Below, one piece after another: positions 12,137-25,620 of a DNA stretch of 64,000 bases. The DNA lies in assembly GCA_014218235.1 (NCBI GenBank), contig CM024753.1:184116348-184180347 (forward strand), given 5' to 3'. The notes beneath the pieces were generated by a model. It was given only the letters and a program-made list of their open reading frames with translations. It did not search any database and was not told the origin of the DNA. The stretch is from Colocasia esculenta. Taxonomy: Eukaryota > Streptophyta > Magnoliopsida > Alismatales > Araceae. The position numbers were made by a program, and so were the translations under genes. Position 1 is the first letter of the stretch. Each line of letters starts with the position of its first letter.

Positions 12137-12563
12137 CGCCACCCCTTTGGCATTTCGAGAAACCTCTCCGCCTGCCTTCTTCTTCCTTGAGCTTCTCAGT
12201 CATCTCCTTCATCGTTCCTCCTGCTACTCCTAGGGATGTCGCAAAAAGGAAAGGTCATTGCTACTGCCGGAGCGAGCGAGGCGGTGGCAGAGGCACCTTC
12301 GCAAACGAGGTACCGGTTCTTTGAAGGTCTCCGCGTGCGGTATCGGATCGGGGCAGAGTATGATATTGTCCTGGCGAAGGAGGAGGAGACATACGACCTG
12401 CAGAAGCCTGGGTGCATAGCGATGTCCCAGGACTTGCTGAAAGTAGGATTCCGGCTCCCCCTGCCGGTAGTGGCCAGGGATCTCCTCAACGCGTAGGGAT
12501 TGCCCCCATCCAGCTGACACCGAATTCCTGGCATGCGATCTGCATCTTCTGCATGTCTTTCAG

Positions 12564-15500
12564 TGTGACGGACCGGGGTACTTATGCCCAATAAGGCTCC
12601 ATATTCAGATCCGCCTCCCGCGAACGGACCGAAGTCTCGTAAGGGATATCTCACACACGTGTCCAGTAAGAGTATAAAAGACAAACCACAAGAATATAAG
12701 ACACAAGAAAGTACATGTGCTCATATCTGTTCACAAATTTGTACAACTGTCCCATTACATTAATACATGTCCAATTTAAAAAGTACAACTACCTGGGGCA
12801 TACCCCGAGGGAGCACAAGCTCACACAACTCTAACTACTAAACAACTGCTGGTGGTACAAATCTGACACAACGCCGCTGCAAGCCAAACACACGGCAAGC
12901 CCTGAAAAAAACTGTAGGGGAGTGAGCCTCAACAAGTCACTGGCTCAGTAGGGGCTACCCAAAACAACACCGTAACTACAATCACCTCAACCCCAACGGG
13001 TCTCACTGGCAACATCAATAGCCAAACCATTTCATGCTCACATCATGAAAATAAATAACCATTAAACATACTCATGATGATAACATAACGTTCTCAAAAG
13101 AAAAGTAGGACTACAGGACTAACATAAAATTATTAGTCAGCCCAACTACTAAAGTGCCTAAACCACAGTCTCATTGGCACATTGCTACAACAACTAGTTG
13201 CCTAAGCTATAAGCCACACAGGCAGGTCACTGCCTAAGCTACAAGCTTCACAGGCAAACCTCAAGCACTTGAATAACAGGACTGCTAACAAAGAGCTGGT
13301 CCTTTATACTCCAAACCACACTACATCGGATACTACATACAAGGTAACAGAACTGGCTACCACGAAGCCAATCCATAACACACTAAAACTATAATTAGAA
13401 TCATACCTAAGAAGAGTAAAACTCAACAAGTGGAAGATCTCACACGGCCTCCACGGAGCATAGCTCTACTAAACCACAATTTGCCTAAGCCACAAGTCTC
13501 ATCGGCAAAATACCCACAAAGGTAACATAATTAATAATCACAAACTAATCCACAATAAAATATAAACCACGATCTACTTAAAACAGTTAGGATACAATAA
13601 GTGGCAAGTCAAACCACGAGACCTGCACAACACACGAGAACCTAAAAAGGTTGGTACACAATGTACCACCACGAAACTACAAAGTAACCCACGAAGGAAA
13701 TAGGTACCTGCTACTCTGAGGTACCACAACACAAACACCCGAACAAGTGTATAAGTAGGTGATAAACACCACACTGAACCGCGATTATATTGTGCCCTCA
13801 CTTAGACACAACATTACAAGTGAAACCTTAATCGACGAGTCACACAAACCACAACTCAGTCACAGCTGTGCCAACACCAGGGCACACCTCGAACTGGTCA
13901 AATCTCGACCACGAGTCATAAACCACAAACTCACGACAAGTGGCAAAGCACGAGTCGGAAGGGAACGACGCCACCACACGGGAACGGACTACTGGCTGAT
14001 CAGGCTAATATCCATCCCGAACAACACAACACAAAAACAACCTCTCAGCCTCGCAGTCACGGACGAAAAGGTCCAACTGCCGCTCCACAAGGAAGAAGTC
14101 AAACAAATGTGGAGACCAACCAACACCACACCTGCAGACACACAACTGCAGGCCCATGCCTGGCACCTCTAGAGTCTCTGGCCGGAGCACCCTAAAGTGA
14201 GGCACTGGAAAACAGGACTAGCTGGGGACCAGGGTCGACTACTGGTGTCCGTACCCCCAACTACGAGCGCGCTACAAGCGACACAAGAACAAACTCTGGG
14301 AAGTCGCTGCCCCACTGCCGTCTTTCCCTCGGCCGGACGTACAACTCAAACTCAGGAGTGAGGGTGTCCAGGAAGACGACACAGACCTCGACGGTACAAC
14401 ACCAGTACCGGGACAAAACCCCGAGCACAACAAACACACGTGCCTGGCTCACAAAGAACCTGGGGTACCCGACTAGAGAGGCATTCCGGAATAGGCGCCG
14501 GACCACCACACTCGGCTAGCTCAAACCACGGTACTTACACATATAACCTTTACTTATAATTTATGATATACAAGTGTTAGGATTAGCTTAACATCGGTCA
14601 CCATATGACCCCAAAGGTATCCCACACCAACACATACCTGAACCACAAACTTGCCTATCATTGGTCATCTCATGACCACTGTGGCAACACACACCACTTA
14701 ATACATAAATCCATATAATATTATTCGAAAGACAACAACAAATCAGGGCTAGGTCGGTATGGACCTTCACTGCCCAAACCCCACAAAGTCATGGCTAGGC
14801 TCACACAGGAACCTCACTGCCCAGTTACTACGATAAATCATAAGAATTACATTACAACAAAGTGTGTAGTAAACACACACTCAAACCACGTAGACAATAC
14901 GTGTATATTACACCCTGGATGGTGTACCACACGTCTTCCACGTAAACCACATGTCCAACACATGGACAACGCATTCCAAGAGTGCCACGGGTGCCAACGC
15001 ACCACACATACTACGTAAAGCAATTACGTACATCACACATTATTCACGTAAAACATGCCCATTACATGAGCAATATGCTTCAAGAGCATAACAAGTGCAC
15101 TGGCTCACACCGGTCATCGCCATGCACACACACAAACACACAATACTCATAACCAGAAAAGCTACGTAAACCATACTGCATGAATACATGCACAAGTTGG
15201 CGGCAACATCGACTGCCGCTTATAAGAAATAGACGGCAAGCGATCTAGCCGTTTATATCCCGGCTGATGAGCTTGGCGACAAGCGATCTTGACGCCAAGT
15301 TCTCCGGCCTTAAACCCTGCAGAAACCCTAATCCAGCTCTACAGGTTTTCCAACCGTTAAAACTACAAGAAAATGTACTGGAACGGTTCTTTAAACATGC
15401 ATGAACCCAAAACAACCCAACACATCATGCTACGTACATTAAATTACTCAAACCACCCATTATCCCTTCATGGTGCAACTTAATCCGAAAATGCATTATC

Positions 15501-16144
15501 ATGCTAGTTCAAGTAGTTAAGTCGTGTTTTAATGTTTCTAACAAGCTAACAGGGCTCGACCCCTACCTCAGAAACACAATTAAACTTCCGGAGAACCTTG
15601 AATCACGCCGAAACCCGAGAAACGCCCCACGAACACCGCGCTCCAATCCGCCATTCCCCGCCCGATCTGCAGCTACCACGCGCACCACAGCCTTCCCACG
15701 AGCTCCCGCCGACCGTCAAAACTCGCGAAGAAGCTCAAGGGTGAAGGTGGGGGAAGAGGAAGGGAGAGAGAGGGGAAAGAACAGGGCTCGAGTCTGCCAT
15801 AAAAACACAGGTGCGTCAGGTTAACGTCAACACATATGCCGCTAACCAAACCGCCACCCCACAGACGTCCACATCGCTCGACGCCAAGTTCAAGCAATGG
15901 ACGTCTACATCGATGGACGCTAAAACCATGTTAACGGCACACCATGGCTGCTAACACAAAGTCGACGTCACCCACCTGGACGCCAACACACTGTTGATGT
16001 CCAGCGTACTGAACACTAACACAGACCCATAACCAAACCCGGTAAGGATCTAATAAGAAACACACAACACTAATGGGCCTCACATTGGCCACCAAACCCG
16101 CTAAACCTGGATCCACGGGGATCTGGAAAACGCGCGACGTTACA
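12564..16144 (-). repeat. 3' LTR of the LARD
   Basis: 3581 bp, from TGTGACGGACCGG to GCGACGTTACA. Near-identical to 18190-21726, the main difference being about 44 extra bases around 15740-15785 (a GA-rich block). AC-rich on the + strand. Small ORFs occur in both copies only because the LTR is duplicated. Confidence 0.9.
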
Positions 16145-18189
16145 TTATTATCACCTAAAAACAAATGTCATCCTCGACATATAAAACAAATCATAATAAA
16201 CCAAATTATCACCTAAAAACAAATAAAGCCGAACACAGAACAAGTAGGATACTCTTTCTCTGCTTCAGTCTTTCAATTCATCTCACAATTACTCTGTTCT
16301 GTCGATTCCATTGCCTTTCCTTAGCTTTCAACCGTAGGCGATCCTACCTTGCCAATGGTGCTTTATCTCCTTGGACTGAACCTGCTTCCACAATTTCCCA
16401 GCTGTGTTTTCAACATTTCTTTCGAGACCACTTTATCTTTCTCAAATATCTTACACTGTAATATTCTTTCATGCCATAATCTTTCCAAATTATTAAACTT
16501 TCCGGTGTCATTTCCTTTTTCTATTTATCACTGCTTGCTGTTATCCTGCCTCATCTACATTCACATTCACAACTGACACCTCTTCAAAGAAAATCAATCA
16601 TTATCTTCAAATTTCCTGCTTTTTCATATTATTCTACTCATACCGCTTAAAGCCAATTTCTGATTAAAAAAACCATAATAAACTCTGTTCCTTTATTTGG
16701 CTGCGCAAAACTTTACACTTTCTCCTTATTCAAGTAAACTTGAACAATCTCTGAATATTAAATTTTTCTTTGCTTCCGCTTCCGCTGCACTACTCTGATC
16801 ACACTGAACACTTTTGCAAAATATTTCACAATTTCTGCTTACATTATTACTTTCTATTGCTTTCTTCTAGCTTCAACTGCATTCATTTCTAACTTTAACT
16901 GCTTCTCAAATCATCTTATTCAATTAATTCATGCTGAAGAAATTACTGCAATTTCTGTTCTGCCAAACCGCTATTGATATATTATGCTCTTCATATATCT
17001 TTCTTGCTTTACTGACATTCTCTAGCTAATCTCATAATTTTGTTGCATAAACTTTCCAAATACTCTTTAATTAATCTGTTCCTGCTCCTGCATGAAACTC
17101 TGAAATATCTTAATAACAATTCCTTTCTGCTCAATTAAATCATTTCTTTGCACCAATATGCAAACTTTAACTGATATTTCTTGACTCTTCTGACCTTATT
17201 CATTTCATCATTTGCTAAATTCTTCCTTTCTCTAATCCATATCTTTACTTTATCTAAACTGCCAATCATCAACTAAATATTCCTCTTGTGCAATTTTCAC
17301 AAATTCTTATTGCACATTAATCCTTCTTTTCTCTCTTTCTTTATTCAACTGATCATTTCTATACTTATTTATACAAATCTTCATATCACACTTCCTGCTA
17401 TCATCATTATTCATAACAACACTCTTCTCAGATTTCTGATCTCGGGCATATTTAATTTATATGCCATAAATCACTGCTCTTTTATGTACTGATACCTCTT
17501 TTAAAGCTGATCTATTTTTCTTGATTATATCAAACTCTTCATAACACTAATCACATTCTCATCCACACTGCTTCTTAATATCCTCTGACTCAATTCTTTA
17601 ATGCCACAATACATTTGCTGAGATTCTCAACTGCAACTTATCACACACACTGACCTGATCCTTATCACCTTGTTACCATGCACCTGTCTCAACCAACTTT
17701 CTATCTCATTATAACTTATTTACTGAATTCCATATCCAAACTTGTTAATCTTTTCAATTCCTTTAACTGCAAATCTTTAACAACCAAACTGATCTATCAC
17801 AGAAATACTTTATGCTTGTTTTTACTAACTCTGCACTTTATTAACATATAACAGGTATATCCTTCTCAAGGTATTACTTTACCTTTCTTCTCTAATCTCT
17901 GCAACTGAAAACTTTTAAGTACTATACTTTAACTGCTTTAACTGCACTAGTGCCAGGATGCTACCACACAACTTATGCTACTATCCATATTGTGGCACAA
18001 CAACTGCTCACAACTGCCAATCTAACAAACAGGAACACACGGTTTACGTGTCAAAAGCTCACGTAAAAACTACTTTATATCACACAAAACCGCAGACTTA
18101 CTACCAGCAGTAAACATTAATCCATGTATTGGGACATTGTACTTTCAATGTCCTTTCATATTCTAACTGGACATTGCTCTGATACCAAC
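16145..18189 (-). other. Non-coding internal domain of the LARD
   Basis: About 2 kb, strongly T+C-rich on the + strand (purine-rich on the transcribed - strand) from 16240 to 17940. No gag, pol or other product is recognisable, and ORFs are short and unlike any retroelement protein. It holds the primer site at its right end. Confidence 0.75.
18176..18187 (-). other. tRNA-Met primer-binding site of the LARD
   Basis: On the - strand, TGGTATCAGAGC follows two bases after the 5' LTR. This is the standard complement of the 3' end of plant initiator tRNA-Met and fixes the element's orientation. Confidence 0.85.
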
Positions 18190-21100
18190 TGTGACGGACC
18201 GGGGTACTTATGCCCAATAAGGCTCCATATCCAGATCCGCCTCCCGCGAACGGACCGAAGTCTCGCAAGGGATATCTCACACACGTGTCCAGTAAGAGTA
18301 TAAAAGACAAACCACAAGAATATAAGACACAAGAAAGTACATGTGCTCACATATGTTCACAAATTTGTACAACTGTCCCATTACATTAATACATGTCCAA
18401 TTTAAAAAGTACAACTACCTGGGGCATACCCCGAGGGAGCACAAGCTCACACAACTCTAACTACTAAACAACTGCTGGTGGTACAAGTCTGACACAACGC
18501 CGCTGCAAGCCAAACACACGGCAAGCCCTGAAAAGAACTGTAGGGGAGTGAGCCTCAACAAGTCACTGGCTCAGTAGGGGCTACCCAAAACAACACCGTA
18601 ACTACAATCACCTCAACCCCAACGGGTCTCACTGGCAACATCAATAGCCAAACCATTTCATGCTCACATCATGAAAATAAATAACCATTAAACATACTCA
18701 TGATGATAACATAACGTTCTCAAAAGAAAAGTAGGACTACAGGACTAACATAAAATTATTAGTCAGCCCAACTACTAAAGTGCCTAAACCACAGTCTCAC
18801 TGGCACATTGCTACAACAACTAGTTGCCTAAGCTATAAGCAACACAGGCAGGTCACTGCCTAAGCTACAAGCTTCACAGGCAAACCTCAAGCACTTGAAT
18901 AACATGACTGCTAACAAAGAGCTGGTCCTTTATACTCCAAACCACACTACATCGGATACTACATACAAGGTAACAGAACTGGCTACCACGAAGCCAATCC
19001 ATAACACACTAAAACTATAATTAGAATCATACCTAAGAAGAGTAAAACTCAACAAGTGGAAGGCCTCACACGGCCTCCAAGGAGCATAGCTCTACTAAAC
19101 CACAATTTGCCTAAGCCACAAGCCTCATCGGCAAAATACCCACAAAGGTAACATAATTAATAATCACAAACTAATCCACAATAAAATATAAACCAAGATC
19201 TACTTAAAACAGTTAGGATACAACAAGTGGCAAGTCAAACCACGAGACCTGCACAACACACGAGAACCTAAAAAGGTTGGTACACAATGTACCGCCACGA
19301 AACTACAAAGTAACCCACGAAGGAAATAGGTACCTGCTACTCTGAGGTACCACAACACAAACACCCGAACAAGGGTATAAGTAGGTGATAAACACCACAC
19401 TGAACCACGATTATATTGTGCCCTCACTTAGACACAACATTACAAGTGAAACCTTAATCGACGAGTCACACAAACCACAACTCAGTCACAGCTGTGCCAA
19501 CACCAGGGCACACCTCGAACTGGTCAAACCTTGACCACGAGTCATAAACCACAAACTCACGACAAGTGGCAAAGCACGAGTCGGAAGGGAACGACGCCAC
19601 CACACGGGAACGGACTACTGGCTGATCAGGCCAATATCCAACCCGGACAACACAACACAAGAACAACCTCTCAGCCTCGCAGTCATGGACGAAAGGTCCA
19701 ACTGCCGCTCCACAAGGAAGAAGTCAAACAACTATGGAGACCAACCAACACCACACCTGCAGACACACAACTGCAGGCCCATGCCTGGCACCTCTAGGGT
19801 CTCTGGCCGGAGCACCCTAAAGTGAGGCACTGGAAAACAAGACTAGCTGGGGACCAGTGTCGACTACTGGTGTCCGTACCCCCAACTACGAGCGCGCTAC
19901 AAGCGACACAAGAACAAACTCTGGGAAGTCGCTGCCCCACTGCCGTCTTTCCCTCAGCCGGACGTACAACTCAAACTCAGGAGTGAGGGTGTCCAGGAAG
20001 ACGACACAGACCTCGACGGTACAACACCAGTACCGGGACAAAACCCCGAGCACAACAAACACACGTGCCTGGCTCACAAAGAACCTGGGGTACCCGACTA
20101 GAGAGGCATTCCGGAATAGGCGCCGGACCACCACACTCGGCTAGCTCAAACCACGGTACTTACACATATAACCTTTACTTATAATTTACGATATACAAGT
20201 GTTAGGATTAGCTTAACATCGGTCACCATATGACCCCAAAGGTATCCCACACCAACACATACCTGAACCACAAACTTGCCTATCATTGGTCATCTCATGA
20301 CCACTGTGGCAACACACACCACTTAATACATAAATCCATATAATATTATTCGAAAGACAACAACAAATCAGGGCTAGGTCGGTATGAACCTTCACTGCCC
20401 AAACCCCACAAAGTCATGGCTAGGCTCACACAGGAACCTCACTGCCCAGTTACTACGATAAATCATAAGAATTACATTACAACAAAGTGTGTAGTAAACA
20501 CACACTCAAACCACGTAGACAATACGTGTATATTACACCCTGGATGGTGTACCACACGTCTTCCACGTAAACCACATGTCCAACACATGGACAACGCATT
20601 CCAAGAGTGCCACGGGTGCCAACGCACCACACATACTACGTAAAGCAATTACGTACATCACACATTATTCACGTAAAACATGCCCATTACATGAGCAATA
20701 TGCTTCAAGAGCATAACAAGTGCACTGGCTCACACCGGTCATCGCCATGCACACACACAAACACACAATACTCATAACCAGAAAAGCTACGTAAACCATA
20801 CTGCATGAATACATGCACAAGTTGGCGGCAACATCGACTGCCGCTTATAAGAAATAGACGGCAAGCGATCTAGCCGTTTATATCCCGGCTGATGAGCTTG
20901 GCGACAAGCGATCTTGACGCCAAGTTCTCCGGCCTTAAACCCTGCAAAAACCCTAATCCAGCTCTACAGGTTTTCCAACCGTTAAAACTACAAGAAAATG
21001 TACTGGAACGGTTCTTTAAACATGCATGAACCCAAAACAACCCAACACATCATGCTACGTACATTAAATTACTCAAACCACCCATTATCCCTTCATGGTG

Positions 21101-21726
21101 CAACTTAATCCGAAAATGCATTATCATGCTAGTTCAAGTAGTTAAGTCGTGTTTTAATGTTTCTAACAAGCTAACAGGGCTCGACCCCTACCTCAGAAAC
21201 ACAATTAAACTTCCGGAGAACCTTGAATCACGCCGAAACCCGAGAAACGCCCCACGAACACCGCGCTCCAATCCGCCATTCCCCGCCCGATCTGCAGCTA
21301 CCACGCGCACCACAGCCTTCCACGAGCTCCCGCCGACCGTCACTCGCGAAGAAGCTCAAGGGTCAGGGCTCGGGTCTGCCATAAAAACACAGGTGCGTCA
21401 GGTTAACGTCAACACATATGCCGCTAACCAAACCGCCACCCCACAGACGTCCACATCGCTCGACGCCAAGTTCAAGCAATGGACGTCTACATCGATGGAC
21501 GCTAAAACCATGTTAACGGCACACCATGGCCGCTAACACAAAGTCGACGTCACCCACCTGGACGCCAACACATTGTTGATGTCCAGCGTACTGAACACCA
21601 ACACAGACCCATAACCAAACCCAGTAAGGATCTAATAAGAAACACACAACACTAATGGGCCTCACATTGGCCACCAAACCCGCTAAACCTGGATCCACGG
21701 GGATCCGGAAAACGCGCGACGTTACA
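18190..21726 (-). repeat. 5' LTR of the LARD
   Basis: 3537 bp, same ends as the left copy. It is the 5' LTR because the primer site abuts its left side in this - strand element. No single convincing TATA box was picked out. Confidence 0.9.
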
Positions 21727-23932
21727 TTCAAGGTGAGGAAGATTGAGCCGACGGCGGACCTCTTCCGGAGCCAAGTCTGGTGATATCGCCGATGACCGGC
21801 TATTTCATATATTATACCAAGCATAGGCCAAACAGGATGCGGATTGAGTTCTCCCCCAAGTTTTCCAATAACAATGGGTGGACGCACCGCATGCTCTTCA
21901 TCGCCCGTAACGAGGGAGCGCCGGAATGGGGATTCCCTACTCGGGTTAAGGAAGCACGAGGCAAGGACGTCTACCCCATGCTGGTTCGGGAGGCGGCGAA
22001 ACTCTCAGACCGCCTCAGAAATATTTTCGTGGAGAAGGCGGAGGAGTACCTGTCGGAGGCCCAGCTCGTCCAGTACGGGCTCAGCCGAGCATGGAGTAAG
22101 TAAAACCCCTGTCTTCAGAGATTTTTCTTTTAGAGGACGCTTCATGTACCCCTTCCTCTTGCGCAGGTGTTGAGGAGTTGGAGGATGGTATGGACACAAA
22201 AGACATGGCCCTCTACACCGAGCAGATCGTTGTCACGTCATTTGTGACGACTGTGGATGGAGGTCCTGCCCCTGCTGCCGTGCCAAATCGTCCAGCCGAA
22301 AAGCACGCCACCAAGAAGAAGACACTGAAGATCAGTCTTCGGGGGAATCCCAGCCCGAAGAAAGTGAAAAGGGTTGTTCGTCCCGCGCCTGAGGAGGGTG
22401 AAGGAGCAAGGCCGCCTCCATCAAAGAAGAAGAAGCTGGTGGTCTTCGATCAGCAATCGGCCGAAGACGAGTCCGAGGACGAGGAGGACGCTGAGCCGCT
22501 GACAGTGCGGAGGAAACGTAAGGCCGCGGGAATGACTGAGCAGAGGACACCGCGAGTCCCAACCACATCTCGACCCGAGGCCGTAGAAAATATGGCCACC
22601 GAGCTCGGGCTCGTCGTAGTGAGAGACGGGTCGAAGAGCTCGACTGGGGAACAAGCGAGGACGCCTGTGCCCCGAGGAATCATCGAGGATCGTTCCGAAG
22701 AGGTGGCCCCGACGGGGGTGTCTGGTACCAGAGCCGCCGAGTAGGATGCTGCGATTGGCGGTGAAGGGACTTCTGCACGGAGGGACGAAGAGGCCGAGGA
22801 GACCTCTGCGCGAAGGGGCGGAGGAGCCTCTCAGGATGCCGAAGTGCACGAAGGGGTCGTGCCTGCAGCGACGTCGGTCCCTGTAGCCGAGGAGATGATG
22901 GTTCCGACAACGGGGGTTGCCCTGACCCCCCTGCCCCCCACCGAAGTGGTTGTGGTAGCTGATATGCAGACAACCACTGTGGGTTGCGATAGAGATGAGG
23001 AAGCTGTCCTGACCAGGGAGGGAGGGCTCCAGGGCTCGATCACTGCTGGCAAGGGTGGGGAGGTGGCGACTGGAGCCACCGTCGCGGTAGGCCCTTCAGC
23101 GGGGCAAACAAGCCGCGCCTTCGAGGGACATTCCGATTATGAGGAGGACCGGAGGCCGCTCGCCGAGGTGTTGAGGAAGGAGCCAACCGCACTCCCCTCA
23201 GCGGCAGCGCTAGAGGTGGTACTGGGGCACCTTGAAGGCAATGCTTCGAGGCTTCTCCCCCCATGTCCCACTGTGTCTCACTTAGAGCGAGTGGCGCGAT
23301 GCCAGCAACTGAGCCCAAAGGTGACGCCCGAGCACTCGAGCGGGGTCTACCATCCAAGGCGTCCCGTCGAGCATGATGAAGATGACGACGCCGATGTGGG
23401 GGCACTAGTGGATGGAGTGGTGAAATCGCTGGGAGTCCTGAAGAGGCTTGCTGCTCGCACCCAGAACTAGAAGCAACTGTGGGAGGAAGAATATGCCTTC
23501 TGCGACAAGTTGGTCACCCAGCACAAGGCTCGTGAGGCCGAGCTGCAAGAAGAGGTGGACAACCTCCAAGAAGCCCTCCGAGTCTCTGAGCTGAACCTGG
23601 TCGTTGCTCGGGCCGAGAAGGAGGCCATGGCCAAAGTCTTGGCTGATCCCAAGGCTCGTGCGGTGGCCGAATACAAGGCCAGGGTGGACTTCAAGGAAGA
23701 CCTGGAGCAGTTCGGGGCTCGCTGCTACAAAGTGGGCCTCGAAGCCGGGGAAGACCGCGGACGGAACTTGACCTCCACTCGAATACGCCGGAGAAGCCTT
23801 CAAGGCTGCCGTCGAGGAGTGCCGACGACGCACCCAGGATTCGTGCCTGGATGGAGTGCGTTTTATGCACTTCCGGTCGGGGCGAATGTCCTCTGGGGGC
23901 GGCAATGCTGGTCCTTCCAGGCAGGCACCGTG

Positions 23933-24288
23933 ACAGCATCTGCTTTTTATTTTTTGTAGCTTGGTGTCACTGATCTTTTGTAAAAGAGTCTTGAATAGAA
24001 TTTCCTGTTTTGAGTTTATGAATGGCTTCGCTTTTTCTATCTCCATTCCCTTACACTTGTTTTGTCCGAATCGGAATTCGTTGGTCGTTTCAAGAGTTCG
24101 CTATTACCGCACAAGTCGTTAGGAACTGTAAGAAGTCCCGACTAGGGGTGTATGCGGAACACTTGCTCGCCTGGAGGTATCATCGTATCCTTTTGAGCTG
24201 AAAAGCCCGAATAAGGATGTTTCGGATATCTCCTCAAGCAGACCAGAAGAACGGGAAGAAGAGAAGTAGGATGTCGAGCAGGAGGCTT
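23933..24288. other. Convergent 3' ends of the antisense ORF and gag-pol
   Basis: Short stretch between the approximate end of the + strand antisense ORF and the - strand pol stop codon at 24289-24291. No further ORF is recognisable. Transcripts of the two coding units would meet tail to tail here, so antisense overlap of their 3' ends is possible. Confidence 0.4.
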
Positions 24289-25413
24289 TTATAGGTAGTA
24301 AGCCTTTAGGTTAGAGACATGCCAAGTCCTGGGTATGGCATCGCCACTAGGAGAAGTGAGCTTATAAGAGCCTTTTCCAAGGACTTGAGTGACCTGATAA
24401 GGTCCTTCCCATTTAGGGGCGAGCTTGCCAATTGCTTTTCTGGGGTCCGATGCTGAGCAGCGGCTCATGACTAGATCGCCTTCGAAGAAGTGCCGTTCCT
24501 GAACTCGGGCATTATAGTATTGCGCGAGTCGTTGCTGGTAGGAGATCAGTCATATGCAAGCGTCACCTTGACGTTCGCTGAGCATGTCTAGGTTCTCCCG
24601 TAGTGTGCGGTTGTTGGCAGCTTCGTCGAAGTGAATTGTCCAGAGGGTGGGGAGAGCCACTTCCAAAGGAACAACAACCTCTGAGCCGTAGGCCAAATGA
24701 AAGGGTGTTTCCCCGGTGGCCACTCGTGTTGTTGTTCGGTGGCACCATAACACATTGGGGAGCTTGTCGATCCACAAACCTCCTGCAGCTTCCACCCTTG
24801 TGCGTATCCCATGTAGCAATGTCCAGTTGGCGTTTTCGACCAAACCATTTACTTGGGGATGTGCCACTGAGGTGAAGTGGTTGTAGATGCCGAGCTCGGA
24901 GCACTTCTGCTTGAAGAAGGTGTTGTCGAACTGCTTCCCGTTGTCGGAAGTGATCACCCTTGGAACGCCAAACCGGCATAGGATGTTCTTCCATACGAAC
25001 TTCCACGCGGCTTGGTCGGTGATCGCGGCAACGGGTTCTGCTTCGATCCACTTGGTGAAGTAGTCGATAGCCACGAACAGAAACTTCTTTCATCCTTGGG
25101 CCTCCGAGAAGGGACCCAAGATGTCAATGCCCCACCTGGCGAAAGGGCGAGGTTCAAATGAGGTGTGAAGTTGCTCGGCGGGCTGCTTAATAAGCTACCC
25201 GAACTTTTGGCATTCGGGGCACCTTTTGACGAAGGACACGCAGTCCTTTTGCAAAGCAGGCCACCAGAATCCTGCTCGGATTATGCTGCGCGCCAGCGTT
25301 CTGCCCCCCAAGTGGCTTCCGCACAACCCCTCGTGAACCTCTTCGATAGCCGAAAGTGCCTCTTCAAGGCTGAGGCATCGTAGGAGAGGCCTTGAAAGGG
25401 ATCGTCGGTACAA
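24289..25413 (-). pseudogene. Tat element integrase
   Basis: One continuous frame with breaks. The N-terminal HHCC zinc domain (VHEGLCGSHLGGRT ... CPECQKFG) is followed by an in-frame TAG at 25195-25197 and a TGA at 25090-25092. The catalytic core follows: AIDYFTKWIEAEP with the first Asp, ITSDNGKQF with the second, and the NGLVEN word holding the Glu. Then a stop at about 24550 and a C-terminal domain in the same family style (KWEGPYQVTQVLGKGSYKL), ending with TAA at 24289-24291. It would insert the cDNA, but as it stands it is inactive. Confidence 0.85.
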
Positions 25414-25620
25414 TTGCCTTCAATGAGGGTGAACCTCTGGGAACACAGTCTAATCTTCCGAGCTTCGCCTTGGTCAGGCGGAAGCTCCCCTCAGAGTAGG
25501 TAGGCCAGGAGAGGGTCCATCCAGCTCGGAGCCGGAGGGCCAGACTCCACGGCCGCTACATCCACCCCGGTGCTCGATGAAGCTAGCTCTTCTATGAATA
25601 TGGAGCGAGAAGGGACGATG

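Larger units (their letters stand above)
12564..21726 (-). mobile_element. Non-autonomous LARD-like gypsy element with 3.5-kb LTRs
   Basis: Two LTRs of 3581 and 3537 bp enclose only 2045 bp without any coding sequence. Ends are TGTGACGG and GTTACA. The flanks TTCAG (12559-12563) and TTCAA (21727-21731) are a TSD with one mismatch, and removing the element rejoins the antisense ORF of the Tat host. The primer site TGGTATCAGAGC next to the right LTR sets the - orientation. LTR ends and the word GAGGATGACATT near the left LTR resemble Del/Tekay chromoviruses, the likely source of enzymes. The LTRs differ at few positions, so insertion is recent relative to the host element. Confidence 0.88.
12236..23932 (+). 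pseudogene. Antisense ORF of the Tat element (putative gypsy-type transposon domain plus coiled coil), split by a LARD
   Basis: Reads opposite to gag-pol. Part 1 (12236-12563) starts MSQKGKVIATAG and holds RLPLPVVARDLL and APIQLTPNSWH words like the plant domain I recall as PF04195 (Transposase_28); one frameshift lies near 12488. The 9.2-kb insertion then interrupts it. Part 2 resumes at about 21727 (SFKVRKIEPT across the junction), has a frameshift near 21775, and continues through GWTHRMLFIARN. A GT-AG intron fits at 22096-22166 and restores the frame into a Lys/Glu-rich, basic linker (KKVKRVVRPAPEE). In-frame TAG codons at 22742-22744 and 23468-23470 are followed by coiled-coil-like sequence (REAELQEEVDNLQEALR), then another frameshift near 23765. 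Function is unknown; such ORFs are typical of Tat/Retand elements. The tail near 23932 is approximate. Confidence 0.7.

Noticed and set aside
13574..20643. Pairs of identical small ORFs (for example at 14791 and 20416)
   Set aside because: Identical because the LTR is present twice. No codon bias or family motif, and the frame is not kept in the related solo LTR.
22332..23405. Long - strand frames opposite the antisense ORF
   Set aside because: GC-rich shadow frames; the + strand has continuous family-like sequence and a frame-restoring intron.
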